NCBI RefSeq assembly: GCF_021532625.1
Contig: NZ_JAKGAR010000001.1
Span: 62,001-126,000 of the forward strand
Direction: 5' to 3'
Length of the DNA: 64,000 nt
From: Octadecabacter algicola
GTDB lineage: Bacteria > Pseudomonadota > Alphaproteobacteria > Rhodobacterales > Rhodobacteraceae
The translations under genes and the position numbers were made by a program. The notes below the pieces were generated by a model, which was given only the letters and a program-made list of their open reading frames with translations, was not told the DNA's origin and did not search any database. Shown in pieces: positions 7,948 through 18,510 of this stretch (its first letter is position 1; every line of letters begins with the position of its first letter).

Positions 7948-10038
7948 ATGGCCGATCCCATGATCCGTCTTGGCGCTGACATCGGGGGAACGTTCACCGA
8001 TGTCGTGCTTGAGGTTAGGGGGCAGTCTTATTCGACAAAGGTTCTTACGACTTACGGCGCGCCAGAAGACGCGATTGTCGATGGGATGATGCAGGTTTGC
8101 GTCAAAGCAGGTATTCGGCCTGACCAAATCGGTCAGGTCATCCACGGAACCACCCTTGCCACAAATGCGCTGATTGAACGTCGCGGTGCGAAGACGGCGT
8201 TGATCACCACGGAAGGGTTCCGTGATGTCATCGAGATGCGGACCGAAAGCCGGTTCGAGCAGTATGATCTCAACCTCGAACTGCCCGCACCGCTGTTGCC
8301 TCGTCACATGCGATATACCGTTCCGGGGCGGATGGATGCGACAGGGTCAGAGTTACTGCCACTGACCCGTGAAGACATCGAACCCGTTGTCGAACAGATT
8401 GCACAAGCCGGCTATGAAAGCGTCGCGGTTGGGCTGATCCATTCCTATTTGAACGATGCCCACGAAAAACTGGTGCGCGACGTGCTAAGCGAGCGTCTGC
8501 CAGACGTCATGGTGTCTTTGTCCAGCGAAGTCAGCCCACAGATGCGCGAGTATGAACGGTTCAATACTGTTGTCGCCAACGCCTACATCAAGCCGCAGAT
8601 GAAGTCCTATCTCAGCCGCCTTGAGGGCCGTTTGGCGGGCGAAGGGGTAGGCTGCAAGATTTTTCTGATGCATTCCGGCGGTGGGATTATTTCGCTAAAG
8701 GACGCTGCAGACTTTCCTGTGCGCCTCGTGGAATCCGGTCCGGCTGGTGGTGCTGTGTTCGCTGCGAATATTGCGGCACGCTATGGGTTGGATAAGGTGT
8801 TGTCATTCGACATGGGCGGTACAACAGCCAAGATTTGTCTGATCCAGAACCAGACCCCAAAAACCAGCCGTGTTTTTGAAGTCGCGCGGACATATCGGTT
8901 CAAGAAAGGGTCGGGGATGCCGATCTCGATCCCTGTAATTGATATGGTTGAAATTGGTGCAGGCGGCGGATCTATCGCCCATGTGGATGCCCTACAGCAA
9001 ATCCGTGTGGGTCCCGAAAGCGCAGGTTCTGAACCGGGGCCTGCTTGTTACGGGCGGGGCGGTGAACGACCGACTGTCACGGACGCGGACTTGGTACTTG
9101 GTAAACTGCAGGCCGATGAGTTTGCTGGCGGTTCGATGTCCCTCGATAAAGCGGCGTCGCAAGTTGCGTTGCAAAATGAATTGGGCGAGCCCCTCGGGAT
9201 GGATGCGCGCGATGCGGCCTTTGGTTTGGCTGAAGTCGTCGACGAAAACATGGCCAATGCCGCACGGGTTCACGCCGTTGAAAACGGCGAAGACCTGTCG
9301 GAATACACCATGATCGCATTCGGCGGCGCAGCCCCGTTGCATGCTGCGCGGCTGTGCGAAAAACTCGGGATTGATCGTTGCCTGATACCGCCCGGCGCTG
9401 GGGTTGGATCCGCAATTGGGTTCTTGCGTGCGCCATTCTCGTTTGAGGCGACACGATCCGCCTACATGACCCTCGCTGATTTTGACGCTGTGTCAATCAA
9501 GGCGCTGCTTGGTGAGTTACAAACCGAAGCCACGACGTTCGTGCGAAGCTGTGACAATGACAGCGAAATCCTGTCCGAGTTTAAGGTCTACATGCGCTAC
9601 ACGGGGCAGGGCTGGGAAATCCCGATTACATTGACTCAAAAACAAGCACTTGCGCCCGACGCGGCCACCTTTGAGGCATTGTTCGAGGAAAACTACAGCC
9701 GCTTGTTCGGGCGCACCGTACAGGGCTTGGATATCGAAATTACGGTGTGGGCCGTAAACGCGACGACACCGCCACAACCGGTTGAAAGAACTGCAGAAAC
9801 CAGCGGCGACAAGGTCGCTGTTGTTTCAGGGAAGTGTTCTTTCTTTGATGCCGCTGTTGGGGATAACGTTGCCGGATACCTTTATCGGCGCGGCCCGAAA
9901 TTCGATGTAGGGCAGTACATCGATTTCCCTGGAAAAATTATCGAAGATGAAACCACAATCATCATCCCCAAAAGCCGCCGCGCGATTTACCAACCGGACG
10001 GTTGCATTGATTTGATCGCAAAGAAGGATCTGACATGA
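7948..10038 (+). CDS. hyuA: Hydantoinase/oxoprolinase subunit A (ATP-binding)
   Basis: 696 aa, full length for HyuA. The N-terminal phosphate-binding motif DIGGTFTDVV is at about 11-20 and the second actin-fold motif DMGGTTAK at about 288-295. HyuA with HyuB forms an ATP-dependent cyclic-amidohydrolase acting on hydantoins, N-methylhydantoin or 5-oxoproline in the cytoplasm. The start is an ATG 4 bp after permease 2, and the stop overlaps the HyuB start by 4 nt (ATGA), so the subunits are translationally coupled. The exact ring substrate cannot be told from sequence; acetone carboxylase-like relatives seem less likely because no third subunit is present. Confidence 0.9.
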   Translation: MADPMIRLGADIGGTFTDVVLEVRGQSYSTKVLTTYGAPEDAIVDGMMQVCVKAGIRPDQIGQVIHGTTLATNALIERRGAKTALITTEGFRDVIEMRTESRFEQYDLNLELPAPLLPRHMRYTVPGRMDATGSELLPLTREDIEPVVEQIAQAGYESVAVGLIHSYLNDAHEKLVRDVLSERLPDVMVSLSSEVSPQMREYERFNTVVANAYIKPQMKSYLSRLEGRLAGEGVGCKIFLMHSGGGIISLKDAADFPVRLVESGPAGGAVFAANIAARYGLDKVLSFDMGGTTAKICLIQNQTPKTSRVFEVARTYRFKKGSGMPISIPVIDMVEIGAGGGSIAHVDALQQIRVGPESAGSEPGPACYGRGGERPTVTDADLVLGKLQADEFAGGSMSLDKAASQVALQNELGEPLGMDARDAAFGLAEVVDENMANAARVHAVENGEDLSEYTMIAFGGAAPLHAARLCEKLGIDRCLIPPGAGVGSAIGFLRAPFSFEATRSAYMTLADFDAVSIKALLGELQTEATTFVRSCDNDSEILSEFKVYMRYTGQGWEIPITLTQKQALAPDAATFEALFEENYSRLFGRTVQGLDIEITVWAVNATTPPQPVERTAETSGDKVAVVSGKCSFFDAAVGDNVAGYLYRRGPKFDVGQYIDFPGKIIEDETTIIIPKSRRAIYQPDGCIDLIAKKDLT

Positions 10039-11738
10039 CCTCGTCGAATGTCGCGTATCAAGTCATGTGGAACCGCCTGATTTCGATTGTCGAAGAACAG
10101 GCGCAAGCATTGGTCCGTACGGCGTTTTCGACGTCGGTGCGCGAAGCAGGGGACCTTTCAGCGGGTGTATATGATGCGCAGGGTCAGATGTTGGCGCAGG
10201 CTGTCACCGGAACACCGGGGCACGTAAATGCCATGGCTGACAGTGTTGCGCATTTCATCCGTCGGATCGGCGTGGAGAACATCCACGAGGGTGACGTCTA
10301 TATCACCAATGATCCATGGGAGGGCACAGGCCACCTGCATGACATCACCATGGTCTCGCCGTCCTTTTTTAAGGGCCAGCATGTAGGGTTCTTTGCCTGC
10401 ACGGCCCATGTGGTGGACATAGGTGGGCGCGGCTTCGGGGCGGACGCTGCCAGCGTTTACGAAGAAGGAATTTACATCCCCATCATGAAGTTCGCCCGCG
10501 AAGGTGAAGTCGATCAAACGCTTGTTCAAATCGTGCGCGGTAATGTGCGCGAGCCTGACCAGTTGATCGGTGATATCTATGCTTTGGCCAGTTGTAATGA
10601 GATCGGCCACCGCCGTCTAAGTGACATGATGGAAGAATTTGCGCTGCCTGATCTGAAAGGCGTCGCGAGGTTTATTTTTGAGAATTCGCGCCGTGCCACG
10701 CTGGAGAAGATCGCCGCGTTGCCGCGCACATCAGCGGACGGGGAAATGACACTGGACGGGTTTGACACCCCGATCACGTTGCGCGTTAACGTGACGGTCC
10801 ACGAGGATCGCATCGTTTCAGATTTTTCGGGTTCCTCTGGCATGTCGACCAAAGGCATCAACTGCCCACTGGTCTACACCAAAGCCTATGCCTGCTACGC
10901 GCTCAAGGTCGCGATTGCTCCCGAAATTCCCAACAATGCGGCCTCGCTTGCGCCGTTTGAGGTGACTGCACCCGAGAGGACGATTGTAAACGCGGCACAT
11001 CCGGCACCTGTGGCGCTGCGCCATATCATCGGGCATTTCGTGCCGGACACTGTTTTCAACGCGTTTGATAAGATCGTTCCGAACGTGGTGCCTGCCGAAG
11101 GCGCTGGGTGCCTTTGCAATTTCCAAGTCAGCCTGCGACCGCGAAGCGACAGACCCGACCCTGAAGGCGCAAAGAGGTCCGAAGTTTTGACTTTTAATTC
11201 TGGTGGATCTGGTGCGCGTCCCTCCGTTGACGGACTGAACGCCACTGCGTTTCCATCTGGCGTTATGACGATGCCGATTGAAGCAACTGAACATGCAGGA
11301 CCCGTGATCATCTGGCGCAAGGAGCTGCGGCCGGATTCTGGTGGGGCTGGTGAATATCGTGGTGGTCTTGGCCAGTTCATGGAAGTCGGTGCGCGGGATG
11401 GATATGAATTTGATATCCAAGCGATGTTGGATCGCGTGGATCATCCTGCTTTGGGGCGGCGGGGCGGGGGCGCTGGCGCTGCGACTTTGATCGCGCAGGA
11501 CGATGGCACTTATATGCGTGGCAAGGGCAAACAGTTTGTCCCCCACGGGCGACGTGTGATGATGGCGTTCCCCGGCGGGGCTGGTTACGGCGACGCCAAG
11601 GACCGCGACATAATGTCGATAAAACGAGACCTCGCGCTGGGTTATATTTCTGCCAAGGAGGCACAGGAAATCTATGGCTTAAGCGCTACTGCGATTTCTG
11701 AAGTTGCGGAATTGGTGGCAAAAGGGGACACTGTCTAG
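10035..11738 (+). CDS. hyuB: Hydantoinase/oxoprolinase subunit B
   Basis: 567 aa, typical HyuB length. The N-terminus shows the usual LISIVEEQAQALVRTAFS stretch with DLSAGVYDAQG after it; conserved elements such as ITNDPWEGTGHLHD and the glycine-rich PDSGGAGEYRGGLGQ follow. It pairs with HyuA in ATP-dependent opening of a five-membered cyclic amide. It is the last gene of the transporter operon; about 115 bp without clear terminator separates it from pgm. Together the operon reads as importer plus ring-opening enzyme. Confidence 0.9.
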   Translation: MTSSNVAYQVMWNRLISIVEEQAQALVRTAFSTSVREAGDLSAGVYDAQGQMLAQAVTGTPGHVNAMADSVAHFIRRIGVENIHEGDVYITNDPWEGTGHLHDITMVSPSFFKGQHVGFFACTAHVVDIGGRGFGADAASVYEEGIYIPIMKFAREGEVDQTLVQIVRGNVREPDQLIGDIYALASCNEIGHRRLSDMMEEFALPDLKGVARFIFENSRRATLEKIAALPRTSADGEMTLDGFDTPITLRVNVTVHEDRIVSDFSGSSGMSTKGINCPLVYTKAYACYALKVAIAPEIPNNAASLAPFEVTAPERTIVNAAHPAPVALRHIIGHFVPDTVFNAFDKIVPNVVPAEGAGCLCNFQVSLRPRSDRPDPEGAKRSEVLTFNSGGSGARPSVDGLNATAFPSGVMTMPIEATEHAGPVIIWRKELRPDSGGAGEYRGGLGQFMEVGARDGYEFDIQAMLDRVDHPALGRRGGGAGAATLIAQDDGTYMRGKGKQFVPHGRRVMMAFPGGAGYGDAKDRDIMSIKRDLALGYISAKEAQEIYGLSATAISEVAELVAKGDTV

Positions 11739-11823
11739 CCTTGTGTCGCGGATGTTTCCGCTGGATATTCACATGAAATAAATTTCCAGTTTATCGTATT
11801 ACATCGCGGGCTTTAACGGCTGA

Positions 11824-13479
<1,656 letters not shown>

Positions 13480-13499
13480 CGCTATGAGGTCGATAGTCC

Positions 13500-13751
13500 T
13501 TAGCTGTCGGCGTCCGCTTGTTTGAGAGGGGTGAAACGACCGTCATCAAATTCTGCCTTCGAGCGGACCCAGATGGTGCCGACGGCATCATCATATAGAG
13601 CCACGGGAGACATGTCCGCTTCATAGGTGCCATAGCTCAGCAAGCGATAAAGCCCGCCCTTGCGGTGCTTATGCGTTGGTTGCCATCCGGCCCGCGCAAG
13701 CGGCGAAGCCTGCACTGGGTCTTCTGCCGTTGCGGTTTTGCGGCGAAACAT
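13500..13751 (-). CDS. DUF1653 family small protein
   Basis: 83 aa from the ATG at 13751. The HKHRKGGLYRLL stretch and IWVRSKAEF near the end are the marks of DUF1653, a small family of unknown role. The open frame extends further upstream but that part overlaps the end of nrdJ, so the internal ATG 15 bp after the nrdJ stop is preferred. It lies in the nrdJ transcript, convergent with pgm. No function is proposed. Confidence 0.75.
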   Translation of the reverse strand: MFRRKTATAEDPVQASPLARAGWQPTHKHRKGGLYRLLSYGTYEADMSPVALYDDAVGTIWVRSKAEFDDGRFTPLKQADADS

Positions 13752-13765
13752 GAATGAGGTTCCCT

Positions 13766-15490
13766 TCACGTGGATAAAATTGAACCGGTAATCGCGTTGG
13801 GGCGATACGTTGTACACCCTTTGCATCCTGTATCATAAGCCGACTTGTAGACGTCTTTGAAGCTCTCGAAGGGGATATCTTCGGGGCAGTTCACTGTTTT
13901 CGAAATACCGCTATCGACCCATTTTTGCGCAGCGGCTTGCATCGCAACGTGATCTTCGGGCGACAGGTCGGCCGCTGTTGTGAATGTTTCCGGCAAGTCG
14001 GTTTCTTCGCCAAAGAGGTGGGCGAATTGCAGGGCGGCGTAGTCCATGACCTGTTCGGATGTTGTAATGCCATTGGCGGCATTCACGCGCCGAGTGTAGG
14101 CGGTGGAGAAGATCGGCTCGATGCCGGATGATACGTTTCCAGCCAACATGGAAATCGTCCCCGTCGGTGCAATGGTCGTCAAGGTACCATTGCGCAAGCC
14201 ATATCGTGAAACCTTGGCTTGAACGGCTTCATCCAACGATTTGACGCTCTTGGTGTTGAGATGTTTGTCGGGATTATAGTCGGGAAATGCCCCGCGTTCT
14301 TTTGCCAAGTCAGCCGACGCTACATAGGCAGTGTTCTGGATGACTTGCATCCATTCCGCTAATAATTGCACAGCACGTTCCGATCCGTATCTAACGCCCA
14401 GCATTGCAACCGCATTCGCAACCCCAGTTACGCCAAGCCCGATGCGACGTTGTTTTTGGGCTTTCTGTCGTTGTGCGTCTAGCGGGAAACGTGACACATC
14501 AAGGGAGTTGTCCAGCATCCGAACAGCTATCGCAACGAGGCGCCGCATCTCAGCAGTGTCGAGCGACGCGGATTTGGAGAACGGGGCCCTAACCAAACGC
14601 GCGAGGTTGATTGATGCGAGCGGACAGGTGCCATTGGGCGGAAGCGGTTGTTCCGCACATGAATTGGTCGCGGAAATCGTTTCGAGATACGCTAGCGGAT
14701 TTGCATCATTGATCCGATCGATGAACAGGACTCCCGGTTCTGCCGCACGATAGGTCATTTTCATGATCGCGTTCCAAAGATCCTGCGCCTTTAACGTGCG
14801 AATGATCGACCCGTTCCAAGTCAGGTTCCAGTCGAGATTCCCTTCAACTGCGTCCATGAATTCATCAGTGATCAGAACGGACAAATTGAAATTGCGCATG
14901 CGGCTGCGGTCGGATTTTGCGAAAATAAAGGCTTCGATGTCTGGGTGATCACAGCGCATCGTGGCCATCATCGCCCCACGCCCCATTCCCTTAACGAGCA
15001 TCTTGCAGGTGGTGTCGAAAATATCCATCGCCGCAAGCGGACCTGCCGCTGGGCAATCCAATCCGGCGACACGCATTCCAGAAGGACGCAAAGTCGAGAA
15101 ATCAAATCCAATGCCACCGCCCATTTGCATGGTTAATGCAGCGTCTTTTAATGTATCCATAATTCCGGAAACTGAATCTGGAACAGTACGCATTACAAAA
15201 GTATTAGAGAGCGTGACATTCCGTTCAGTTCCACAACCGGCCAGTATTCGGCCTGCCGGAAGAATTTTGAAATCTTTCATAGCTTCATAAAAAAGCGTTT
15301 GAATTCTATTCCGGTCACTCGGTGTTTCGGCCATAGATAGACCGTTTGCAACACGTTTCCACGTGTCGTTTAGATTAGCGTCGACGATCTGTCCCCCCCG
15401 CACGTACCGATATTTTTGGTCCCATATTTGTGCAGCTATGGGTTGTTCGAAGTCTAGCACAGGCGCAGCTGCCATGCTTAAGTCGTTCAT
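13766..15490 (-). CDS. nrdJ: Class II (B12-dependent) ribonucleotide reductase-like protein, short form
   Basis: 574 aa with the ten-stranded barrel motifs of the RNR catalytic subunit. NSCAE (276-280) holds the predicted thiyl-radical Cys278 with Asn276 and Glu280; GTCPL (287-291) carries Cys289, the partner of the redox pair; PTGTISMLAGN matches the barrel end. The first redox cysteine (position 225 in E. coli NrdA) aligns with Thr97 in LSNTFV, and the protein ends soon after GCKGCTTYRPN without a long tail bearing a further CxxC. The family makes deoxynucleotides; class II enzymes use adenosylcobalamin. Because one redox cysteine is missing, activity or the electron donor may differ. A CtrA-like box lies upstream. 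Confidence 0.85.
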   Translation of the reverse strand: MNDLSMAAAPVLDFEQPIAAQIWDQKYRYVRGGQIVDANLNDTWKRVANGLSMAETPSDRNRIQTLFYEAMKDFKILPAGRILAGCGTERNVTLSNTFVMRTVPDSVSGIMDTLKDAALTMQMGGGIGFDFSTLRPSGMRVAGLDCPAAGPLAAMDIFDTTCKMLVKGMGRGAMMATMRCDHPDIEAFIFAKSDRSRMRNFNLSVLITDEFMDAVEGNLDWNLTWNGSIIRTLKAQDLWNAIMKMTYRAAEPGVLFIDRINDANPLAYLETISATNSCAEQPLPPNGTCPLASINLARLVRAPFSKSASLDTAEMRRLVAIAVRMLDNSLDVSRFPLDAQRQKAQKQRRIGLGVTGVANAVAMLGVRYGSERAVQLLAEWMQVIQNTAYVASADLAKERGAFPDYNPDKHLNTKSVKSLDEAVQAKVSRYGLRNGTLTTIAPTGTISMLAGNVSSGIEPIFSTAYTRRVNAANGITTSEQVMDYAALQFAHLFGEETDLPETFTTAADLSPEDHVAMQAAAQKWVDSGISKTVNCPEDIPFESFKDVYKSAYDTGCKGCTTYRPNAITGSILST

Positions 15491-15541
15491 GATTTTTCTA
15501 CCCCAAGTCTCTTAATACTAACAAGATAATAACCAACTGTG

Positions 15542-15557
15542 TTAAGTAAGTATTAAC
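15542..15557. promoter_or_regulatory. CtrA-like box upstream of nrdJ
   Basis: TTAA-N7-TTAAC, the full consensus reported for the alphaproteobacterial cell-cycle regulator CtrA, about 50 bp upstream of nrdJ and about 160 bp upstream of the divergent GST gene. It overlaps a perfect 12-base palindrome (AACCTTAAGGTT, 15555-15566). Confidence 0.5.
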
Positions 15558-15716
15558 CTTAAGGTTGTGATAGAGATAAAGTAGAAAAATTCTTTGCCGC
15601 TGAAAAAATTGTCGGCTTAGGTCATTTTGCTGCGCCTTTGGGCGGCCTGTAGTTAGGGTCGTCTTAACAACACATCGGTAGTTAGATGAAAAGGGAATCT
15701 AATTCAGGAGTGTGAT

Positions 15717-16349
15717 ATGGTGACTTTATATGCGTGTGAAGGGTCCGGAAACTGTATGAAACCTTGGTTGGCCATGATTCAATTGGAACAAGAATTCGAA
15801 TTGAAAATCGTGGACGTTTTAAATGGAGAGCAAAAACGACCCGATTTCCTCAACCTTAATCCGTTGGGGGTGGTTCCTTTTCTTGTGGACGAGGCAGATG
15901 TCAGTCTTGGCGAGAGCAACGCGATGTTGTGGTTTTTAGCCGAGGGCAGCCATCTTATGCCCGATACTGCAGCCGAAAGGGCCGAAGCCTTGCAGTGGAT
16001 GTTTTTTGAGCAATCCAAGTTGGAGCCGTTTATTTCCCCCGCCCGTTTCTATTCTTTTATCCTGCCCGACCAACGCGAGGCGCATAGCGATGAGATTTCA
16101 CATTGGTTGGAACGCGCTCGCCCTGGCCTTGAGCGACTGGACACACATCTTGGCGCACGCATGTTTATGCTGCAATCGGGCTATTCCATCGCGGACATCG
16201 CGATCTTTGGCTACGTGCATGTCCTTCACGAGGCAGGAATTGATCCTGCTGATTACCCGATGATCGAACGTTGGATTTCGGACGTAACACACACCGACAA
16301 ATTTCAGCCCCTTCAAAATCTTGGCCCTTCAAATGCCGAGGCTGCGTAG
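15717..16349 (+). CDS. Glutathione S-transferase family protein
   Basis: 210 aa with the thioredoxin-like N-terminal domain (about 1-75) and an all-helical C-terminal domain (about 85-205). NPLGVVPFL carries the cis-proline used in glutathione binding, and LGESNAML the SNAIL-like Glu-Ser pair for the gamma-glutamyl group. The C-terminal N-capping region YSIADIAIFGY is clear. A good CAGGAG site lies before the ATG. The gene diverges from nrdJ. The substrate is unknown; bacterial members act in detoxification or as ring-cleavage helpers. Confidence 0.9.
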   Translation: MVTLYACEGSGNCMKPWLAMIQLEQEFELKIVDVLNGEQKRPDFLNLNPLGVVPFLVDEADVSLGESNAMLWFLAEGSHLMPDTAAERAEALQWMFFEQSKLEPFISPARFYSFILPDQREAHSDEISHWLERARPGLERLDTHLGARMFMLQSGYSIADIAIFGYVHVLHEAGIDPADYPMIERWISDVTHTDKFQPLQNLGPSNAEAA

Positions 16350-16376
16350 TCCAATGACCAAAGGCGTCTTTTTCAA

Positions 16377-18416
16377 TTGACTAAAGTTAGCTCTCTGACA
16401 ACGAACCTGATCCATCGGCCAGACGAGCCGATTCAGGATTTCGTTCCTTTCGACCTAGCACAACGGCTTGATGCAGCCGTGTGGGTTTTTGATATCGACA
16501 ATTCGCGTATAGCCCGCGCGAACGCCGCCGCATGCCGCCTTTGGCGTGCCTCTTCGGAAGAAGACCTGAAAGGGCGGGACCTTTCTCGCGATATGTCCAG
16601 CACCGTCGCGAAACGCCTGTTGCAGTATCAGGCTGATTTTACAGCCGGCAATACGACCTTTACTGAACTCTGGACCCTTTACCCGAGTGGCGAGCCGGAA
16701 AGCGTCATGGTCGTCTATAGCGGCTATCGCTTGGAAGATGGGCGAATGGCCATGATGTGCGAGGCGTTGGGCCAAGCCGAGGATCAGCCTGACAACTTGC
16801 GCAGCGCCGAAGCACTATTGCACACCGACGTCATGATTACGTTGTTCAGTCGGGACGGGCCTCCACTGTATATGAACCCCGCAGCCCGCAACGCATTCAA
16901 GACGCCTGTTGTTGATTTCGCCCGACTTTTCGTGGAACCGACAGATTGTGATGAGCTGTTGGACCAGATGGAACGCTTGGGAGAATACCGTCTTGTGTCG
17001 CGCATGAATACGGCGCGGGGCCAACGCTGGTTTGATGTGTCGGCCAAGAAATGTTCTGACGCGGTCACAGGTCAGCCCGCAATTCTAATGACTGCAATCG
17101 ACGTCAGTGAATTAAAAGAAGCCCGCGATACAGCACGGCATTTGGCAGACAGAGACCAACTCACCAACCTACACAACCGAACTTTTTTGCAGAACCATCT
17201 TTCTACTTTGTACCGCGTTCGGCCGGACACCCCATGTGCCTTGATCTTCTTCGACGTTGATCGGTTTAAGCTTATCAATGATCGATACGGACACGAAGCC
17301 GGTGACACCGTCCTTAAGCAAATCGCATTGCGCACCCGTGCGACACTCAGGGCGCATGACATGATTGCCCGCCTCGGAGGCGACGAGTTTGTCGTCTTGA
17401 TCGAAGACGTACACGATCGCGCTAGCTTGGAAGCTCAGATATCGCGACTGCGTTTGGCAATTTCTCGACCAATCTTGCACAATAAGACCCGCATCGACGC
17501 TAGGATCAGCGTTGGCGTGGCTTCGTTTTTCCCGCGCAAAGGTGACCAAAGCGATGTGCTGCGCGAGGCGGACATTGCGCTTTATGCGTCCAAACAAAGT
17601 GGTCGTGATAAGGTTACGTACTTCACACCAGAGATGGGCGTTGCGGCAAAGGCCCGCGATCGCCTTGAGATTGAACTTAGACATGCCGTCGAAAACGAAG
17701 AGTTCGTCCTATACTACCAACCTCGACTTGATATCGAGACGGGAAAAATCATTGGGGCAGAGGGCCTTGCCCGTTGGATGCACCCAGAACGCGGCGTGTT
17801 GCTCCCCGACAGCTTTATCCCAATCTGTGAAGAAACCGGGTTGATCGAAGAGCTGGGGCGATTGGTTCTTGAGGTAGGATGTCGCCAGGCAATAGATTGG
17901 GCGCGCCAAGGGCGTGACTTGAGTGTGTCTCTCAACGTGTCGCCACGACAATTTAGTGACCCGGGGTTTATCAACACGCTGACGTTGCTGGCCACGGATC
18001 CCGACTTTCCGACCGGCAAAATCGAACTTGAAGTGACCGAAACCGTTTTGATTGGTGATCATGATCTGATCGCGGGTCGTTTGCGCGCCATTACGGCCAT
18101 GGGATACCGGCTTGCGATTGATGACTTCGGGACTGGGTATTCTAATTTGTCCTATATTTCGCGGTTCCCTTTGACTTGTCTCAAGATCGATAGATCATTC
18201 ATTTCTCAATTGCCCGAGTCTGGCCCAATCGTTCAATTGATTTTGACGCTCGGTCAGCAGCTTGGGGCAACAGTTGTGTCTGAAGGCGTCGAAACAGCCG
18301 AACAGTTGGCGTGGCTCTCTGATCACAATTGTGACGAAGCGCAAGGGTATTACATTACGGCCCCACTTCCGGTTCCCGAGTTTGAGGCCTTTACTGATCG
18401 TCTACTCGTCTTCTGA
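16377..18416 (+). CDS. PAS-containing GGDEF-EAL cyclic-di-GMP signalling protein
   Basis: 679 aa from a TTG start: PAS-like sensory regions (about 25-130 and 145-245), GGDEF (about 250-410, motif GGDEF at 334-338) and EAL (about 425-675). The cyclase motif is intact. The phosphodiesterase signature reads E-G-L-A-R near 462, with the other acidic sites (NVSPRQF, EVTETV, DDFGTGYS, KIDRSF) kept, so hydrolysis is plausible. No transmembrane segment is seen, so sensing is cytoplasmic. The start is uncertain: no strong ribosome site precedes the TTG, and an ATG at 16354 in another frame stops after eight codons across it. Confidence 0.88.
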   Translation: MTKVSSLTTNLIHRPDEPIQDFVPFDLAQRLDAAVWVFDIDNSRIARANAAACRLWRASSEEDLKGRDLSRDMSSTVAKRLLQYQADFTAGNTTFTELWTLYPSGEPESVMVVYSGYRLEDGRMAMMCEALGQAEDQPDNLRSAEALLHTDVMITLFSRDGPPLYMNPAARNAFKTPVVDFARLFVEPTDCDELLDQMERLGEYRLVSRMNTARGQRWFDVSAKKCSDAVTGQPAILMTAIDVSELKEARDTARHLADRDQLTNLHNRTFLQNHLSTLYRVRPDTPCALIFFDVDRFKLINDRYGHEAGDTVLKQIALRTRATLRAHDMIARLGGDEFVVLIEDVHDRASLEAQISRLRLAISRPILHNKTRIDARISVGVASFFPRKGDQSDVLREADIALYASKQSGRDKVTYFTPEMGVAAKARDRLEIELRHAVENEEFVLYYQPRLDIETGKIIGAEGLARWMHPERGVLLPDSFIPICEETGLIEELGRLVLEVGCRQAIDWARQGRDLSVSLNVSPRQFSDPGFINTLTLLATDPDFPTGKIELEVTETVLIGDHDLIAGRLRAITAMGYRLAIDDFGTGYSNLSYISRFPLTCLKIDRSFISQLPESGPIVQLILTLGQQLGATVVSEGVETAEQLAWLSDHNCDEAQGYYITAPLPVPEFEAFTDRLLVF

Positions 18417-18510
18417 TTTGTAGAACCCTGAAGCCACGGGATGTGCTGACGTGAGCACTGGACCTTAACTGGCATTTCATGTCTTTTGCGTCCTTAGCAG
18501 GAGACATCAA

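Noticed and set aside
16354-16380. Eight-codon ATG frame overlapping the start of the GGDEF-EAL gene
   Set aside because: Could be a leader peptide, but there is no ribosome site or codon pattern to support it.
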